Part shown: in pieces, positions 22,727 to 31,670 of the stretch
How positions within the stretch are numbered: the stretch's first letter is position 1
Layout of the letters: the number at the start of each line of letters is the position of its first letter
Source: Elusimicrobia bacterium GWA2_69_24
GTDB lineage: Bacteria; Elusimicrobiota; Elusimicrobia; UBA1565
Length of the DNA stretch: 54,795 nucleotides
Assembly: GCA_001799695.1 (NCBI GenBank)
Contig: MGTY01000002.1
Coordinates: 1-54,795 of the forward strand
Direction of reading: 5' to 3'
Position numbers and translations under genes: made by a program
The notes under the pieces: model-generated
The model's database searches: none
What the model saw: only the letters and a program-made list of their open reading frames with translations
Told to the model about the DNA's origin: nothing

Positions 22727-24173
22727 CCTCGCCCGCGAGGCGCTCCGAGGTCCGGGTGAAGCGGAGGAACCCCGGCAGGTTCCCGAGGAAGCGGAGCCAG
22801 CTGTCCGGCGAGCGCCACAGCATCGTGAAGTAGCCCCAGAGCACCTTCGGCCGCATGAAGTGGTCGCGGTAGAATTCGTTGAACCGCTTCTCCAGCAGTT
22901 CCCGGGTCATGCCCTTGGGGACGAAGAGGAAGTGCATGCAGTCCATCCGCTCCCAGTCCTCGTCGAACTCCCCCAGCTCGCGGACCTTCTCGTAGATCGG
23001 CGTGCCCGGGAAGGGGGTGAACTTGGCCAGGTTGAAATCGTCGATGGGGAGCGAGAACACGTAGTCCCGGCTGCGGCGGATGCTCTCCTCCGACTCCCCC
23101 GGGAGCCCCATCATGAGCAGCCCTTTCGTCCGGATCCCGGTCTTATGGATGAGCCGGATCTTATCGGCCAGCAGGTCCAGCTTGGCGTTCTGCCGGTGCT
23201 GGGCCAGGAGCTGCTCGTCGCCGCTCTCGATGCCCAGGCTCATCATCCAGCAGCCGGCCCCCTTCATGAGCCGGAGCAGGTCCGGATCGATGTGCTCGGC
23301 CCGCACGGCGCAGTTGAAGGTCATGCCCAGGGGGCGTTCGATCATCAGGCGCGCGAATTTCGCCACCCGGTCGCGGTTGAAGGTGAACTGGTCGTCGTAG
23401 AAGTTGATGTGGCGGATGCCGAAGCGCTCGTGCAGATAGCGCATGTGCTCCACCAGGTACTCGGCGGAGTTGTACCGGAAGGTGCGGCGGAAGACGGAGC
23501 GGTCGCAGTAGGAGCAGGCGTAGGGGCAGCCGCGGCTGGAGATCGCGCTCGTGTTGGGGACCCGGGGATAGTTGAAGATCGGGAGCCGGTAGGCGTCGGG
23601 GAACCCGGGCAGTTTCTCATAGGCCGGGAAGGGGAGGGTGTCCAGGACGAGCCCGCGGTCCCGGTAGCCCGTGAAACGGACCTCGCCGGAGCCCCCCGCG
23701 CGGTAGACCAGCCCCGGGACTCCCGCCGGGGCGTCCGCGCCGCCGTCGAGCAGGTCCCCCAGGGTCTCCTCCCCTTCTCCGACCACGGCGAAGTCGACGG
23801 CGGGGAAATCCCGGAGGGCCCGCTCCTTCATGGAGGAGGCATGGATGCCGCCGAAGACGTTGCGGACCCCCGGCAGCGTCCCCCGGGCCAGTTCCGCGAT
23901 GCGCACGCCGTCGCGGAAGGTGGAAGTGGTGCAGCTGAAGCCGATGAAGGCCGGCTTCACCGCCAGCAGGCGGTCCCGGATCAGCCCGTCCGAATCCGGC
24001 TGGGCGTAGCAGTCGATGATCTCGGCTGAGATCCCGCGCTTCTGGAGGACCGCCGCCATGCTGGCCAGCCCCAGGGGCGGCATGATGTTGGTTATGCGGG
24101 AGATGTCGCTCCTCGCGGCGTCCGCGCGGTACCCGAGAGGGTGCACCAGCAGTATCTTGCTCCGGTTCAGCAT
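22716..24173 (-). CDS. B12-binding-domain radical SAM protein
   Basis: A 485-aa protein. Residues 1-165 form a cobalamin-binding-like Rossmann domain (KILLVHPLGY, GLASMAAVLQKRGI, FIGFSCTTSTF, FGGIHASS, VVGEGEETLGDLL). Residues about 200-400 form the radical SAM barrel with the cluster motif RGCPYACSYCDRS (CxxxCxxC). The typical DxHxxG cobalamin loop is not obvious. Relatives include methyltransferases and lipid-modifying enzymes, and the substrate is unknown. It converges on the fusion gene (11-base overlap) and is divergent from the polyene operon, so a tailoring role is possible. Confidence 0.85.
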   Translation of the reverse strand: MLNRSKILLVHPLGYRADAARSDISRITNIMPPLGLASMAAVLQKRGISAEIIDCYAQPDSDGLIRDRLLAVKPAFIGFSCTTSTFRDGVRIAELARGTLPGVRNVFGGIHASSMKERALRDFPAVDFAVVGEGEETLGDLLDGGADAPAGVPGLVYRAGGSGEVRFTGYRDRGLVLDTLPFPAYEKLPGFPDAYRLPIFNYPRVPNTSAISSRGCPYACSYCDRSVFRRTFRYNSAEYLVEHMRYLHERFGIRHINFYDDQFTFNRDRVAKFARLMIERPLGMTFNCAVRAEHIDPDLLRLMKGAGCWMMSLGIESGDEQLLAQHRQNAKLDLLADKIRLIHKTGIRTKGLLMMGLPGESEESIRRSRDYVFSLPIDDFNLAKFTPFPGTPIYEKVRELGEFDEDWERMDCMHFLFVPKGMTRELLEKRFNEFYRDHFMRPKVLWGYFTMLWRSPDSWLRFLGNLPGFLRFTRTSERLAGEAKG

Positions 24174-24286
24174 GGGCTGCGTTCTGGAATGGTTGCCATT
24201 GTACTTAATTCGATTGGGAAGGCCGGGATTTATGATAAAATCCCGAACTCCGGATGGGGCGGGACCCCGCTGACGCGGGGCCGGTC

Positions 24287-25090
24287 ATGCGCGCGATGAA
24301 AAGACTGGAAATGGGCTGGCGGGTGTTCGCGAAAGTGCTCTCTTTCGCGACGTTCGGCCTCGGCTCCCTGCTGATGGTCGCCCTGGTGTTCCCGGTCCTC
24401 CGCCTGGTTCCGGGCACCCGGGAAGAGACGACCGACCGCATCCAGCGCGCGATCCATTTCTCGTTCCGCTTCTTCATCTGGTTCATGCATTTCATCCGGG
24501 TGACCGAGAAGCCGCGTTTCGAGGGGCTGGAGCGCCTCGGCCGCAGCGCCCCCTGCCTCATCATCGCCAACCACCCCACCCTGATCGACGTCGTCGCCCT
24601 CATCGCCTGCGTGCCGCGCGTGGACTGCGTGGTCAAGAAGGAGCTCTGGAACAACTTCTTCATCCGGGGGATCGTCTCCGCCGCCGACTACATCCCCAAC
24701 GACGGGGGGGTGGACATCGTCGCGGAGGGGATCCGCCGCATCCGCTCCGGGCGCTCGATCATCTTCTTCCCCGAGGGCACGCGCTCGCCCATGGGCGGCC
24801 TGGGGCCCTTCAACCGCGGCTTCGCGCAGATCGCGGTGCGCACGGGCTGCGCCATGCTGCCGGTGACGATCCGCTGCGATCCGCCGACCCTGATGAAGGG
24901 GCAGGACCTCTGCGAGGTCTCCTCCCGGCGGCCCCAGTGGGTGTTCTCTTTCGACGAGCCGATGAACGTCCACCGGTTCTACGAGCCGACCAACAGCAAG
25001 GCGATCGCGGCCCGCAAGCTCAGCGCCGCCGTCCGCCAATACTACGAAAAGAGGTTGAGTCATGCAGAATCCGGACCTGGCGTCTCTTGA
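24287..25090 (+). CDS. PlsC-family acyltransferase, first gene of the polyene operon
   Basis: A 267-aa 1-acylglycerol-3-phosphate acyltransferase-like protein. An N-terminal membrane segment (SFATFGLGSLLMVALVF) is followed by the catalytic motif NHPTLIDVVA (HxxxxD), KKELWNNFFIRG, and FFPEGTRSPMG. In aryl-polyene clusters such enzymes are thought to transfer the finished acyl chain to a glycerolipid. ATG 24287 is preferred to 24254 because the conserved part starts just after it; 24296 is an alternative. The 3' end overlaps the first ACP gene by 29 bases. Confidence 0.85.
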   Translation: MRAMKRLEMGWRVFAKVLSFATFGLGSLLMVALVFPVLRLVPGTREETTDRIQRAIHFSFRFFIWFMHFIRVTEKPRFEGLERLGRSAPCLIIANHPTLIDVVALIACVPRVDCVVKKELWNNFFIRGIVSAADYIPNDGGVDIVAEGIRRIRSGRSIIFFPEGTRSPMGGLGPFNRGFAQIAVRTGCAMLPVTIRCDPPTLMKGQDLCEVSSRRPQWVFSFDEPMNVHRFYEPTNSKAIAARKLSAAVRQYYEKRLSHAESGPGVS

Positions 25091-25361
25091 AACGGAAATC
25101 AAGGAGCTTCTGGTAGAGGCGCTGGAGATCCCGGATATCCAGCCCAAGGACATCGACAGCGAGCAGCCCCTTTTCGTGGAGGGTCTCGGCCTCGATTCCA
25201 TCGACGCGCTGGAGCTCGCGATCGTGATCGGCAAGAAGTACCGGATCAAGATGGACGGCGACGTCTCCATGCACAAGCATCATTTCGGGAGCGTCAAGAA
25301 CCTGGCCGCGTTCGTAGCCGCGAACCGCCAGGACGCCCAAGACGCGCCGCAGACCAAGTAG
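25062..25361 (+). CDS. Acyl carrier protein 1
   Basis: A 99-aa ACP with the phosphopantetheine motif EGLGLDSIDALEL (Ser near 46). The helix pattern is normal, and an unusual C-terminal tail (NRQDAQDAPQTK) extends it. The insertion DGDVSMHKHHFGS in the helix II-III region is typical of the aryl-polyene ACP ApeE/ApeF class rather than of fatty-acid AcpP. It overlaps the acyltransferase gene and is followed after 9 bases by a second ACP. Confidence 0.92.
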   Translation: MQNPDLASLETEIKELLVEALEIPDIQPKDIDSEQPLFVEGLGLDSIDALELAIVIGKKYRIKMDGDVSMHKHHFGSVKNLAAFVAANRQDAQDAPQTK

Positions 25362-25370
25362 AGCGAGGCT

Positions 25371-25625
25371 ATGAGTTCCAAGGAACAGATCACGCAGAAG
25401 ATCACCGACGTGTTCGTGAAGGAGTTCGGGATCGACCGGAACCTGGTCAAGCCCGAGGCCAAGCTGTTCGAGGAATTGGACCTCGACAGCATCGACGCCA
25501 TCGACCTGGCGGTCAAGCTGGAGACGGAGACGGGGATCAAGCTGGTGGAGTCGGAGCTGCGCTCCATCCGCACCGTCCAGGACGTGGTCGAGGTCATCTC
25601 CCAGCGCACCGCGAAGGCCCGATAG
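25371..25625 (+). CDS. Acyl carrier protein 2
   Basis: An 84-aa ACP with ELDLDSIDAIDLAVKLE as the attachment site (Ser near 43) and ESELRSIRTVQDVVEVI as the last helices. It is distinct from ACP1, as in characterised aryl-polyene systems where two ACPs divide starter loading and elongation. No phosphopantetheinyl transferase gene is in the window, so activation must come from elsewhere. Confidence 0.93.
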   Translation: MSSKEQITQKITDVFVKEFGIDRNLVKPEAKLFEELDLDSIDAIDLAVKLETETGIKLVESELRSIRTVQDVVEVISQRTAKAR

Positions 25626-25660
25626 CCGCCCCGGCCGCGGGAGCGGGGCGGCGTCCAATC

Positions 25661-27493
25661 ATGACTGCACGACCTCATTTCGCGCGCTTGGCGGAGCTGA
25701 TGACGGCCGAGCGCCCGCCGGGACTCCCGGTCGCCTGCGACCATGAGGGGACCGTGGATTGGCGCGGCTTCCAGGGCGCGACGGCGGACCTCTGCGTCCG
25801 GCTGCAGGGCGACAGTGGCGGCGGGGACGGCCGCTGGCTGCTGGCCTGCGAATCGTCCTACGCTTTCGCAGTCGGGCTCTCCGCCTTGTGGCAGACCGGG
25901 AACATCGCGGTCCTGCCGCCCAACCTCCAGGCCGGCAGCCTCGAGGATTGTCGGGAAGGCCTGCGGGGCTGGATCAGCGACCTGCCGGCGGGCGCCGGAG
26001 GGGGGGTGCGGCGTCTGGCCCCTGTTTCCGGGGCCGCGGGTTCCTTCCCCTGGCGGCGTCTGGAGCCTGCCCGCGTCTGCGTCGAGCTGTTCACCTCCGG
26101 TTCGACCGGGGAGCGCAAGCGCGTCCCCAAGACCCTGGCCCAGCTTGAGGCAGAGGTGGTCGTCCTGGAGGACGCTTTCGGGGAGCTCCTGGGGGATTGC
26201 CCGGTGCTGGCGACCGTCTCCCACCAGCACATCTACGGGATGCTGTTCCGCCTGCTCTGGCCCCTCTGCGCCGGACGCCCTTTCCACGCCCATATGGCCT
26301 TCCTCTGGGAGGAGATCTTCGCGATGATGGGCCGCTTGCCGGCCGGGGCCATCGTCACGTCCCCGGTGCACCTGGACCGCATCGGCGCTCCGCCCGACGG
26401 CCCAGCCCGGCTCCCGGGGTGCCGGGCGCTGTTCTCCTCCGGCGGCCCGCTCAAGCGCGCCTCCTCCGAGCGGGCCTTCGCGGTCGCGGGGTGCGCTCCC
26501 ATCGAGGTGTTCGGCTCCACCGAGACGGGCGGCGTCGGCTGGCGCCGGCAGAGCGGCGGCGGGGGCCCCGAGGTCGGTCCCGAGTGGACTCCGTTTCCCG
26601 GCGTGAGCCTCTCCGTCGCGGACCGCGGTCCGGAGGCGGGGCGCCTGTGCGTGCGCTCCGTCCCCGCCGGCACCGGACCCGGCGGCCCGGCCCTGGTCAT
26701 GGGCGACCGCGGGGAGGTCCTGCCCGACGGTCGTTTCCGGTCCTCCGGCCGGATGGACCGGATCGCCAAGATCGCCGAGGAACGCTTCTCCCTCGACGAG
26801 ATGGAGCGGCGCCTGCAGGAGCATCCCTGGGTGGCGCGGGCGCGCACCCTCCTCCTGCCCGGCGGCGGCGGCGGGCGCTCCGGCCGGGATTTCGTCGGGG
26901 CGGTCGTGGTGCCGGCCGAACCCGCGCAGCGGGAGCTGCGCGAGCGGGGCCGGCTCGCCTTCAGCCGCGTCCTGCGCGAGCATCTCCGGCGGCATTTCGA
27001 GCCCGTCACCCTGCCCCGGCACTTCCGCTTCGTGGCGGCGTTCCCGACGGACGCCCAGGGCAAGACCACCGCGGCGGCGCTCAAGGGGCTGTTCCATCCG
27101 CCCTACGACCCGGCGGTGACGGAACCGCAGGTCCTGGAGAGCGTCCTGGGGCCGGACGGGCTCACCCTGCGCCTGCGCGTCCCGGAGGACCTGGGGTATC
27201 TGGACGGGCACTTTCCGGAGTTCCCGGTCGTGCCCGGCGTCGTCCAGACGAAGTGGGTCTGGGCCGCCGCCGCGACCCTGCTGGGGCGGGTCCCCGAGGT
27301 CCGGGCGCTGGAGGCGGTGAAGTTCAAGGAACTGCTCCTCCCGGGCCGCGCCTTCTCCCTGCGGGTCCACCGGCAGCGGAAGGCGGGCTCCGATAAGCTC
27401 TGCTACGAGCTTACCGACGGCGACGTGCTGTTCTCCTCCGGGCGGTTCCTGCTGGGAGCGCCGTCCACGGGGCCCGCGGAGCCCGGGGCATGA
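25661..27493 (+). CDS. AMP-ligase fused to ApeI-like dehydratase
   Basis: A 610-aa fusion. Residues 1-480 form an acyl/aryl-AMP ligase (P-loop FTSGSTGERKRVPKT near 145, FGSTETGGVGW near 288, GRMDRIAKIAEERFS near 366, GKTTAAALKGLF as the C-terminal lysine loop). Residues about 495-605 form a hotdog domain of FabZ/ApeI type (GYLDGHFPEFPVVPGVVQ near 511, EAVKFKELLLPG). In most aryl-polyene clusters these are separate genes (ApeH and ApeI). The ligase would load an acyl or aryl starter on an ACP and the hotdog would dehydrate beta-hydroxy intermediates. Confidence 0.88.
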   Translation: MTARPHFARLAELMTAERPPGLPVACDHEGTVDWRGFQGATADLCVRLQGDSGGGDGRWLLACESSYAFAVGLSALWQTGNIAVLPPNLQAGSLEDCREGLRGWISDLPAGAGGGVRRLAPVSGAAGSFPWRRLEPARVCVELFTSGSTGERKRVPKTLAQLEAEVVVLEDAFGELLGDCPVLATVSHQHIYGMLFRLLWPLCAGRPFHAHMAFLWEEIFAMMGRLPAGAIVTSPVHLDRIGAPPDGPARLPGCRALFSSGGPLKRASSERAFAVAGCAPIEVFGSTETGGVGWRRQSGGGGPEVGPEWTPFPGVSLSVADRGPEAGRLCVRSVPAGTGPGGPALVMGDRGEVLPDGRFRSSGRMDRIAKIAEERFSLDEMERRLQEHPWVARARTLLLPGGGGGRSGRDFVGAVVVPAEPAQRELRERGRLAFSRVLREHLRRHFEPVTLPRHFRFVAAFPTDAQGKTTAAALKGLFHPPYDPAVTEPQVLESVLGPDGLTLRLRVPEDLGYLDGHFPEFPVVPGVVQTKWVWAAAATLLGRVPEVRALEAVKFKELLLPGRAFSLRVHRQRKAGSDKLCYELTDGDVLFSSGRFLLGAPSTGPAEPGA

Positions 27494-28488
27494 GCGGCGC
27501 GGGACCCGCCTTGCGCGCCGACCCCGGCCCCTCCGTCCGGGTCCCCGAGGGCTCGGCCCCGCAATGGACCCGGCTGGGCGAAGTGGGTTCCCGCTGGGGG
27601 ATCGCCTTCATGCTGTGGGCGTACGCCCTGTTCGGCCGCCGCGTGGCCTCCTGGTTCCTCTACCCCGTGGTCGCGTATTTCTTCCTCCGGCGGCCCCGGG
27701 AGCGGCGGGCCTCCCGGGACTATCTCCGGCGCCTGCAAGGGGCTGGCCCCGGAGACCCGCCTTTCTCCGGAGAAGTCTCCGCGCGCCGCGTCTACGGGCA
27801 TTTCCTCGAGTTCGCGCAGACCATCCTGGACCGGCTGGACATCCTGAGCGGGGAGACCCGGGAGTACGTCTTCCACCGGCGCGGGCATGAGCTGCTCGAC
27901 CGGTACGCCCGGGAGAAGCGGGGCGCCATCCTGATGGGAGCGCATCTCGGCAGCGTCGACTCCATGCGCATCCTCGCCGAGAAGAAGGGGATCTTCATCA
28001 ACGCCCTGATGTTCCGGGTCAACGCCCGGAACATCTCCGCCGAGCTCAACCGGCGCTACAGCCACGGGAACCTCCGCATCCTGGAGAACGATCCCCACAG
28101 CGTCCAGGTGGTGTTCGAGCTCCTGCAGTGCATCCAGCGGGGAGAACTCCTCGCCATCCACGGGGACCGCTTCGGGCCCGGGGAAGGGGGCGACAAGGTC
28201 TCCTGGGTGCCCTTCCTCGGCCGGCCGGCCGCCTTCCCCCACGGGGCGTGGATCCTGGCCAGCCTCCTGGAATGCCCGGTCCTGCTGACCTTCGGCCTGC
28301 GGACGGGACACCGCACCTACGAGCTCTACGCCGAGGAGTTCTCCGAACGCGTCGTGCTGCCGCGCCGCGCGCGCGCCGAGCACATCGAGCGGTACATTCA
28401 CCGCTACGCCGAGCGGCTCGAATTCTACATCCGCAAGGCGCCGTACCAGTGGTTCAATTTCTACGATTTCTGGGGTAAACCAGGATGA
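27490..28488 (+). CDS. LpxL-like membrane acyltransferase
   Basis: A 332-aa lysophospholipid/lipid A acyltransferase-superfamily protein: an N-terminal hydrophobic segment (WGIAFMLWAYALFG, SWFLYPVVAYFFL), catalytic MGAHLGSVDSM (HxxxxD), and GDRFGPGEGG further on. Genes of this type (COG4261-like) recur in aryl-polyene clusters and probably attach the polyene to its lipid anchor. ATGA overlaps at both ends link it translationally to its neighbours. The two acyltransferases in this operon may fill different positions of the same glycerolipid. Confidence 0.83.
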   Translation: MSGAGPALRADPGPSVRVPEGSAPQWTRLGEVGSRWGIAFMLWAYALFGRRVASWFLYPVVAYFFLRRPRERRASRDYLRRLQGAGPGDPPFSGEVSARRVYGHFLEFAQTILDRLDILSGETREYVFHRRGHELLDRYAREKRGAILMGAHLGSVDSMRILAEKKGIFINALMFRVNARNISAELNRRYSHGNLRILENDPHSVQVVFELLQCIQRGELLAIHGDRFGPGEGGDKVSWVPFLGRPAAFPHGAWILASLLECPVLLTFGLRTGHRTYELYAEEFSERVVLPRRARAEHIERYIHRYAERLEFYIRKAPYQWFNFYDFWGKPG

Positions 28489-30047
28489 GCGAAAAACGCG
28501 AGGTCGTCGCCGGGGGATCGGACTGGAGGATCGAGGACGTGCTGTCCCTCGCCGGGAAGCGCACGCGGGTGAAGCTCTCCGCGGACTCGGGGTTCCGCTC
28601 CCGGGTGGAGAAGGGGGCCGGGTTCGTGGAGGACCTCTGGCGCCGCGATGAGACCATATACGGGGTTAACACCGGCTACGGCTTCTCGGTGGACCGCAAG
28701 ATCCCGCCCGCGCTCGTGGAGGAACTGCCGCGGCAGCTCACGCGCTACCACCGCTGCGGGCTGGGCCGGATATTCGACGAGACGCAGACCCGCGCCATCC
28801 TCGCGGCCCGCCTCGCCTCCCTGGTGCGGGGCTACTCCGGGGTGCGCTGGGTCCTTCTGGAGCGCCTGGCCGAGTTCATCAACCGCGGCATCCTGCCCCT
28901 CATCCCCGAGGAGGGTTCGGTGGGGGCGAGCGGGGACCTGACCCCTCTGGCGTACGTGGCCGGCGCCCTGATCGGCGAAGGCGACGTGCTCCACGAGGGC
29001 CGGCGCCGGCCGGCGGCGGAGGTCCACCAGTCGGCGGGCTGGACGCCGCTGCGGCTGGCCCCGAAGGAAGGCCTGGCGCTCATGAACGGGACCGCCGTGA
29101 TGACGGCCCTGGCCTGCCTCGCCTTCGACCGCGCGTCCTACCTGGCGCGGCTCTCCGCCCGGATCACCTCCCTCTCCGTCCTCGCCCTCAAGGGCAACCC
29201 GGAGCACTTCGACCCGCGCATCTTCGAGCTCAAGAACCATCCCGGCCAGGCCCAGATCGCGGGCTGGATCCGGGCGGACCTGGAGCCCGTGCGCGGGAAG
29301 AAAGGCGCGCCCTACGGACTGCGCCTGCAGGACAGCTACGTCCTGCGCTGCGCCCCGCACATCATCGGGGTCCTGGCCGACTCCCTGCCCTGGATGCGCC
29401 GCTGGATCGAGACTGAGCTGAACAGCGTCAACGACAACCCCATCGTGGACGGAGAGGCCCGGGCGATCCTGCACGGCGGGAACTTCTACGGCGGCCACAT
29501 CGCCTTCGTGATGGACGCCATGAAGACGGCGGTGGCCAACCTGGCCGACCTGCTGGACCGACAGCTCGCCCTCCTCGTGGATCCCCGGACCAGCCACGGC
29601 CTGCCGCCGAACGTCTCGGGCGCCGCGGCGGAGCGGGCGCCCATCAACCACGGGTTCAAGGCGCTGCAGATCGGCACCTCCGCGTGGGCCGCGGAGGCCT
29701 TGAAGCTGACCATGCCCGCCAGCGTCTTCTCCCGGTCGACCGAGTCCCACAACCAGGACAAGGTCAGCATGGGGACCATCGCCGCGCGCGACTGCCTGCG
29801 CGTGCTGGAGCTCACCGAGCAGACCGCGGCGGCCGCGCTCATGGGAGCCCTGCAGGGGGTGGAGCTGCGCACCCGGGGCAAGGAGCTGCCGCCGTCCCTG
29901 CTGACGCCGGGGTCGCGGGACCTGCTCGCGGCGGTGCGCGGCAGGGTCGCTTTCCTCGACGAGGACCGACCCCTGGAGGAGGACCTGCGCTGGCTTCTGG
30001 ACCAGATCCGGTGCAAGTCGTGGAAGCTGTACGCGGAGAAGCCGTGA
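28485..30047 (+). CDS. Aromatic amino-acid ammonia-lyase (HAL/PAL/TAL family)
   Basis: A 520-aa lyase with the MIO-forming Ala-Ser-Gly in GSVGASGDLTPLAYVAGAL (near residue 147), catalytic NTGYGFS near 62, NSVNDNPIVD near 312 and QDSYVLRCAPHIIG near 285. The specificity segment reads TRYHRCGLG, where true histidine lyases usually have S-H. Substrate (Tyr, Phe or His) is therefore open. No hut genes are nearby. In flexirubin-type pathways a tyrosine lyase supplies 4-coumarate as the starter, so tyrosine or phenylalanine is favoured here. Confidence 0.88.
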   Translation: MSEKREVVAGGSDWRIEDVLSLAGKRTRVKLSADSGFRSRVEKGAGFVEDLWRRDETIYGVNTGYGFSVDRKIPPALVEELPRQLTRYHRCGLGRIFDETQTRAILAARLASLVRGYSGVRWVLLERLAEFINRGILPLIPEEGSVGASGDLTPLAYVAGALIGEGDVLHEGRRRPAAEVHQSAGWTPLRLAPKEGLALMNGTAVMTALACLAFDRASYLARLSARITSLSVLALKGNPEHFDPRIFELKNHPGQAQIAGWIRADLEPVRGKKGAPYGLRLQDSYVLRCAPHIIGVLADSLPWMRRWIETELNSVNDNPIVDGEARAILHGGNFYGGHIAFVMDAMKTAVANLADLLDRQLALLVDPRTSHGLPPNVSGAAAERAPINHGFKALQIGTSAWAAEALKLTMPASVFSRSTESHNQDKVSMGTIAARDCLRVLELTEQTAAAALMGALQGVELRTRGKELPPSLLTPGSRDLLAAVRGRVAFLDEDRPLEEDLRWLLDQIRCKSWKLYAEKP

Positions 30048-30481
30048 GCCGATGCGCCGCCGCTCCGGCGAAGCTGTCCGCCGAGATCGAGGTGGACGTC
30101 CCGTTCCACGACCTCGACGGCATGAACGTGGTGTGGCACGGCCACTACTACAAGTACTTCGAGCATGCCCGGACCGCGGCCGTCCGCTCCATCGGCTTCG
30201 ACATCGAGCAGATGACGGCCTCGGGCTACATCTGGCCGGTGATCGAGTCCCATTGCCGCTATATCGAGTCCCTGCGCTACGGGATGCGCCTCCTCGTCCG
30301 GGCGACCCTGGAGGACTCCGAGTACCGCGTGAAGTTCAGCTATCTGGTGTCCGACCAGAAGACGGGCAAGCGCCTGGCCAAGGGCTACACGGTCCAGGCC
30401 GCGGTCGAGGCCGCCACGGGGCGGTTGTGCCTGACCACCCCCCCGGTGTTCCTGGAGCACCTGCGCAGACATGGGCGATAA
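30044..30481 (+). CDS. 4HBT-like hotdog thioesterase
   Basis: A 145-aa acyl-CoA/ACP thioesterase of the YbgC/4-hydroxybenzoyl-CoA thioesterase type: VPFHDLDGMNVVWHGHYYKY holds the catalytic aspartate and the HxxY region, followed by IEQMTASGYIWPV. GTG 30044 overlaps the lyase stop as GTGA. It may release or edit aryl or polyenyl thioesters. A thioesterase is a regular member of aryl-polyene clusters. Confidence 0.87.
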   Translation: MSRCAAAPAKLSAEIEVDVPFHDLDGMNVVWHGHYYKYFEHARTAAVRSIGFDIEQMTASGYIWPVIESHCRYIESLRYGMRLLVRATLEDSEYRVKFSYLVSDQKTGKRLAKGYTVQAAVEAATGRLCLTTPPVFLEHLRRHGR

Positions 30482-31670
30482 CCCCTGCCGGCTCGCCGCT
30501 CTGGGCATGGTCAACTGCCTGGGGACCGACACCCGGACGGTGTGGGAGCGGACCCTGCGCGGGGACCAAAGCGGACTCGTCCTGGACGGGGAGTATTTCC
30601 CGGGCCGGCAGATCCGGGTCGGCCGCATCGGCGGCGGGCTCCCCGAGGTCCCGGAAGCGCACGCGCGCTACCGCTGCCGCAACAACGCCATCGCCCTCGC
30701 CGCCTTGCGGCAGATCTCGGAGGCGGTCCGCGCCGCCGTCCGGGAGCACGGCCCCGCCCGCGTGGGCGTAGTCATGGGCTCGAGCACCTCGGGCGTCGCG
30801 GCCTCCGAGACCGCCTACGCGGCTTGGATGCGCGACGGGGCGCTCCCCGCCGGCTACTTCTACTGCCAGAACGAGCTCTGGGGCCTGGCCCAGTTTTTGG
30901 CCGACTATTGCGGCGCGACCGGTCCCGCCTACGCGATCTCCACGGCCTGTTCCTCCAGCGCCAAGGTGTTCGCCTCGGCGCGCGCCCTGCTGGAGACCGG
31001 CGTGTGCGGGGCGGTGCTGGCCGGCGGGGCGGATTCCCTGTGCCAGCTCACCGTGCAGGGCTTCTCCTCCCTGCAGGCGGTTTCGGACCAGCCCTGCAAC
31101 TCCATGAGCCGCAACCGCCGCGGCTTCAACGTCGGGGAGGGCGCGGCGGTGTTCCTGCTGACCCGCGAAGCGGGGGGCATCCAGCTCCTGGGCGTCGGGG
31201 AATCCTCGGACGCGCATCACATGTCCGCCCCGGACCCGGAAGGGACCGGCGCGGCGGCCTCCATGGCCGCGGCGCTCGCGGACGCCGGGCTCGCGGCGTC
31301 CGCCGTGTCCTATCTGAACCTGCACGGGACGGGGACCGGGCTCAACGACCGGATGGAGGGCAAGGCGGTCTCCCGCGTCCTGCCCGGGGTCCCGGCGAGC
31401 TCCACCAAGCCCCTGACCGGCCACACCTTGGGCGCCGCGGGAGCCATGGAGGTCGGCTTCTGTTGGTTGGCTTTGGCGAACCCTGCGGACGGGAAGGTGT
31501 GTTTGCCGCCCCACTGTTGGGACGGCGCCGCGGACGAGACCATCCCGCCCCTGGCGCTGACCCGTCCGGGGCAGACCCTTCCCGCCGCGGGCCGGGTGAC
31601 GCTCATGAGCAACTCCTTCGGCTTCGGCGGCAGCAACTGCTCCGTGGTCCTGGGGAGGGACTCATGGTAG
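30471..31670 (+). CDS. Beta-ketoacyl-ACP synthase II-like (ApeO-like)
   Basis: A 399-aa condensing enzyme with the full Cys-His-His triad: STACSSSAKVF (Cys near 160), LNLHGTGTGLND (His near 284) and GHTLGAAGAMEV (His near 317). SFGFGGSNCSVV closes the fold. It overlaps the thioesterase by 11 bases. Together with the second synthase (33593) and the ketoreductase and dehydratases it should extend the aryl starter by malonyl units, leaving conjugated double bonds. Confidence 0.9.
   Translation: MGDNPCRLAALGMVNCLGTDTRTVWERTLRGDQSGLVLDGEYFPGRQIRVGRIGGGLPEVPEAHARYRCRNNAIALAALRQISEAVRAAVREHGPARVGVVMGSSTSGVAASETAYAAWMRDGALPAGYFYCQNELWGLAQFLADYCGATGPAYAISTACSSSAKVFASARALLETGVCGAVLAGGADSLCQLTVQGFSSLQAVSDQPCNSMSRNRRGFNVGEGAAVFLLTREAGGIQLLGVGESSDAHHMSAPDPEGTGAAASMAAALADAGLAASAVSYLNLHGTGTGLNDRMEGKAVSRVLPGVPASSTKPLTGHTLGAAGAMEVGFCWLALANPADGKVCLPPHCWDGAADETIPPLALTRPGQTLPAAGRVTLMSNSFGFGGSNCSVVLGRDSW

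Noticed and set aside
25280-27370. 696-codon minus-strand frame opposite the AMP-ligase fusion
   Set aside because: Low-complexity Arg/Gly/Pro/Gln translation without motifs; the plus strand has clear ligase and hotdog motifs.
28485-30047. Histidine degradation gene hutH
   Set aside because: No hutU, hutI or hutG nearby; the gene is translationally coupled on both sides to polyene biosynthesis genes.
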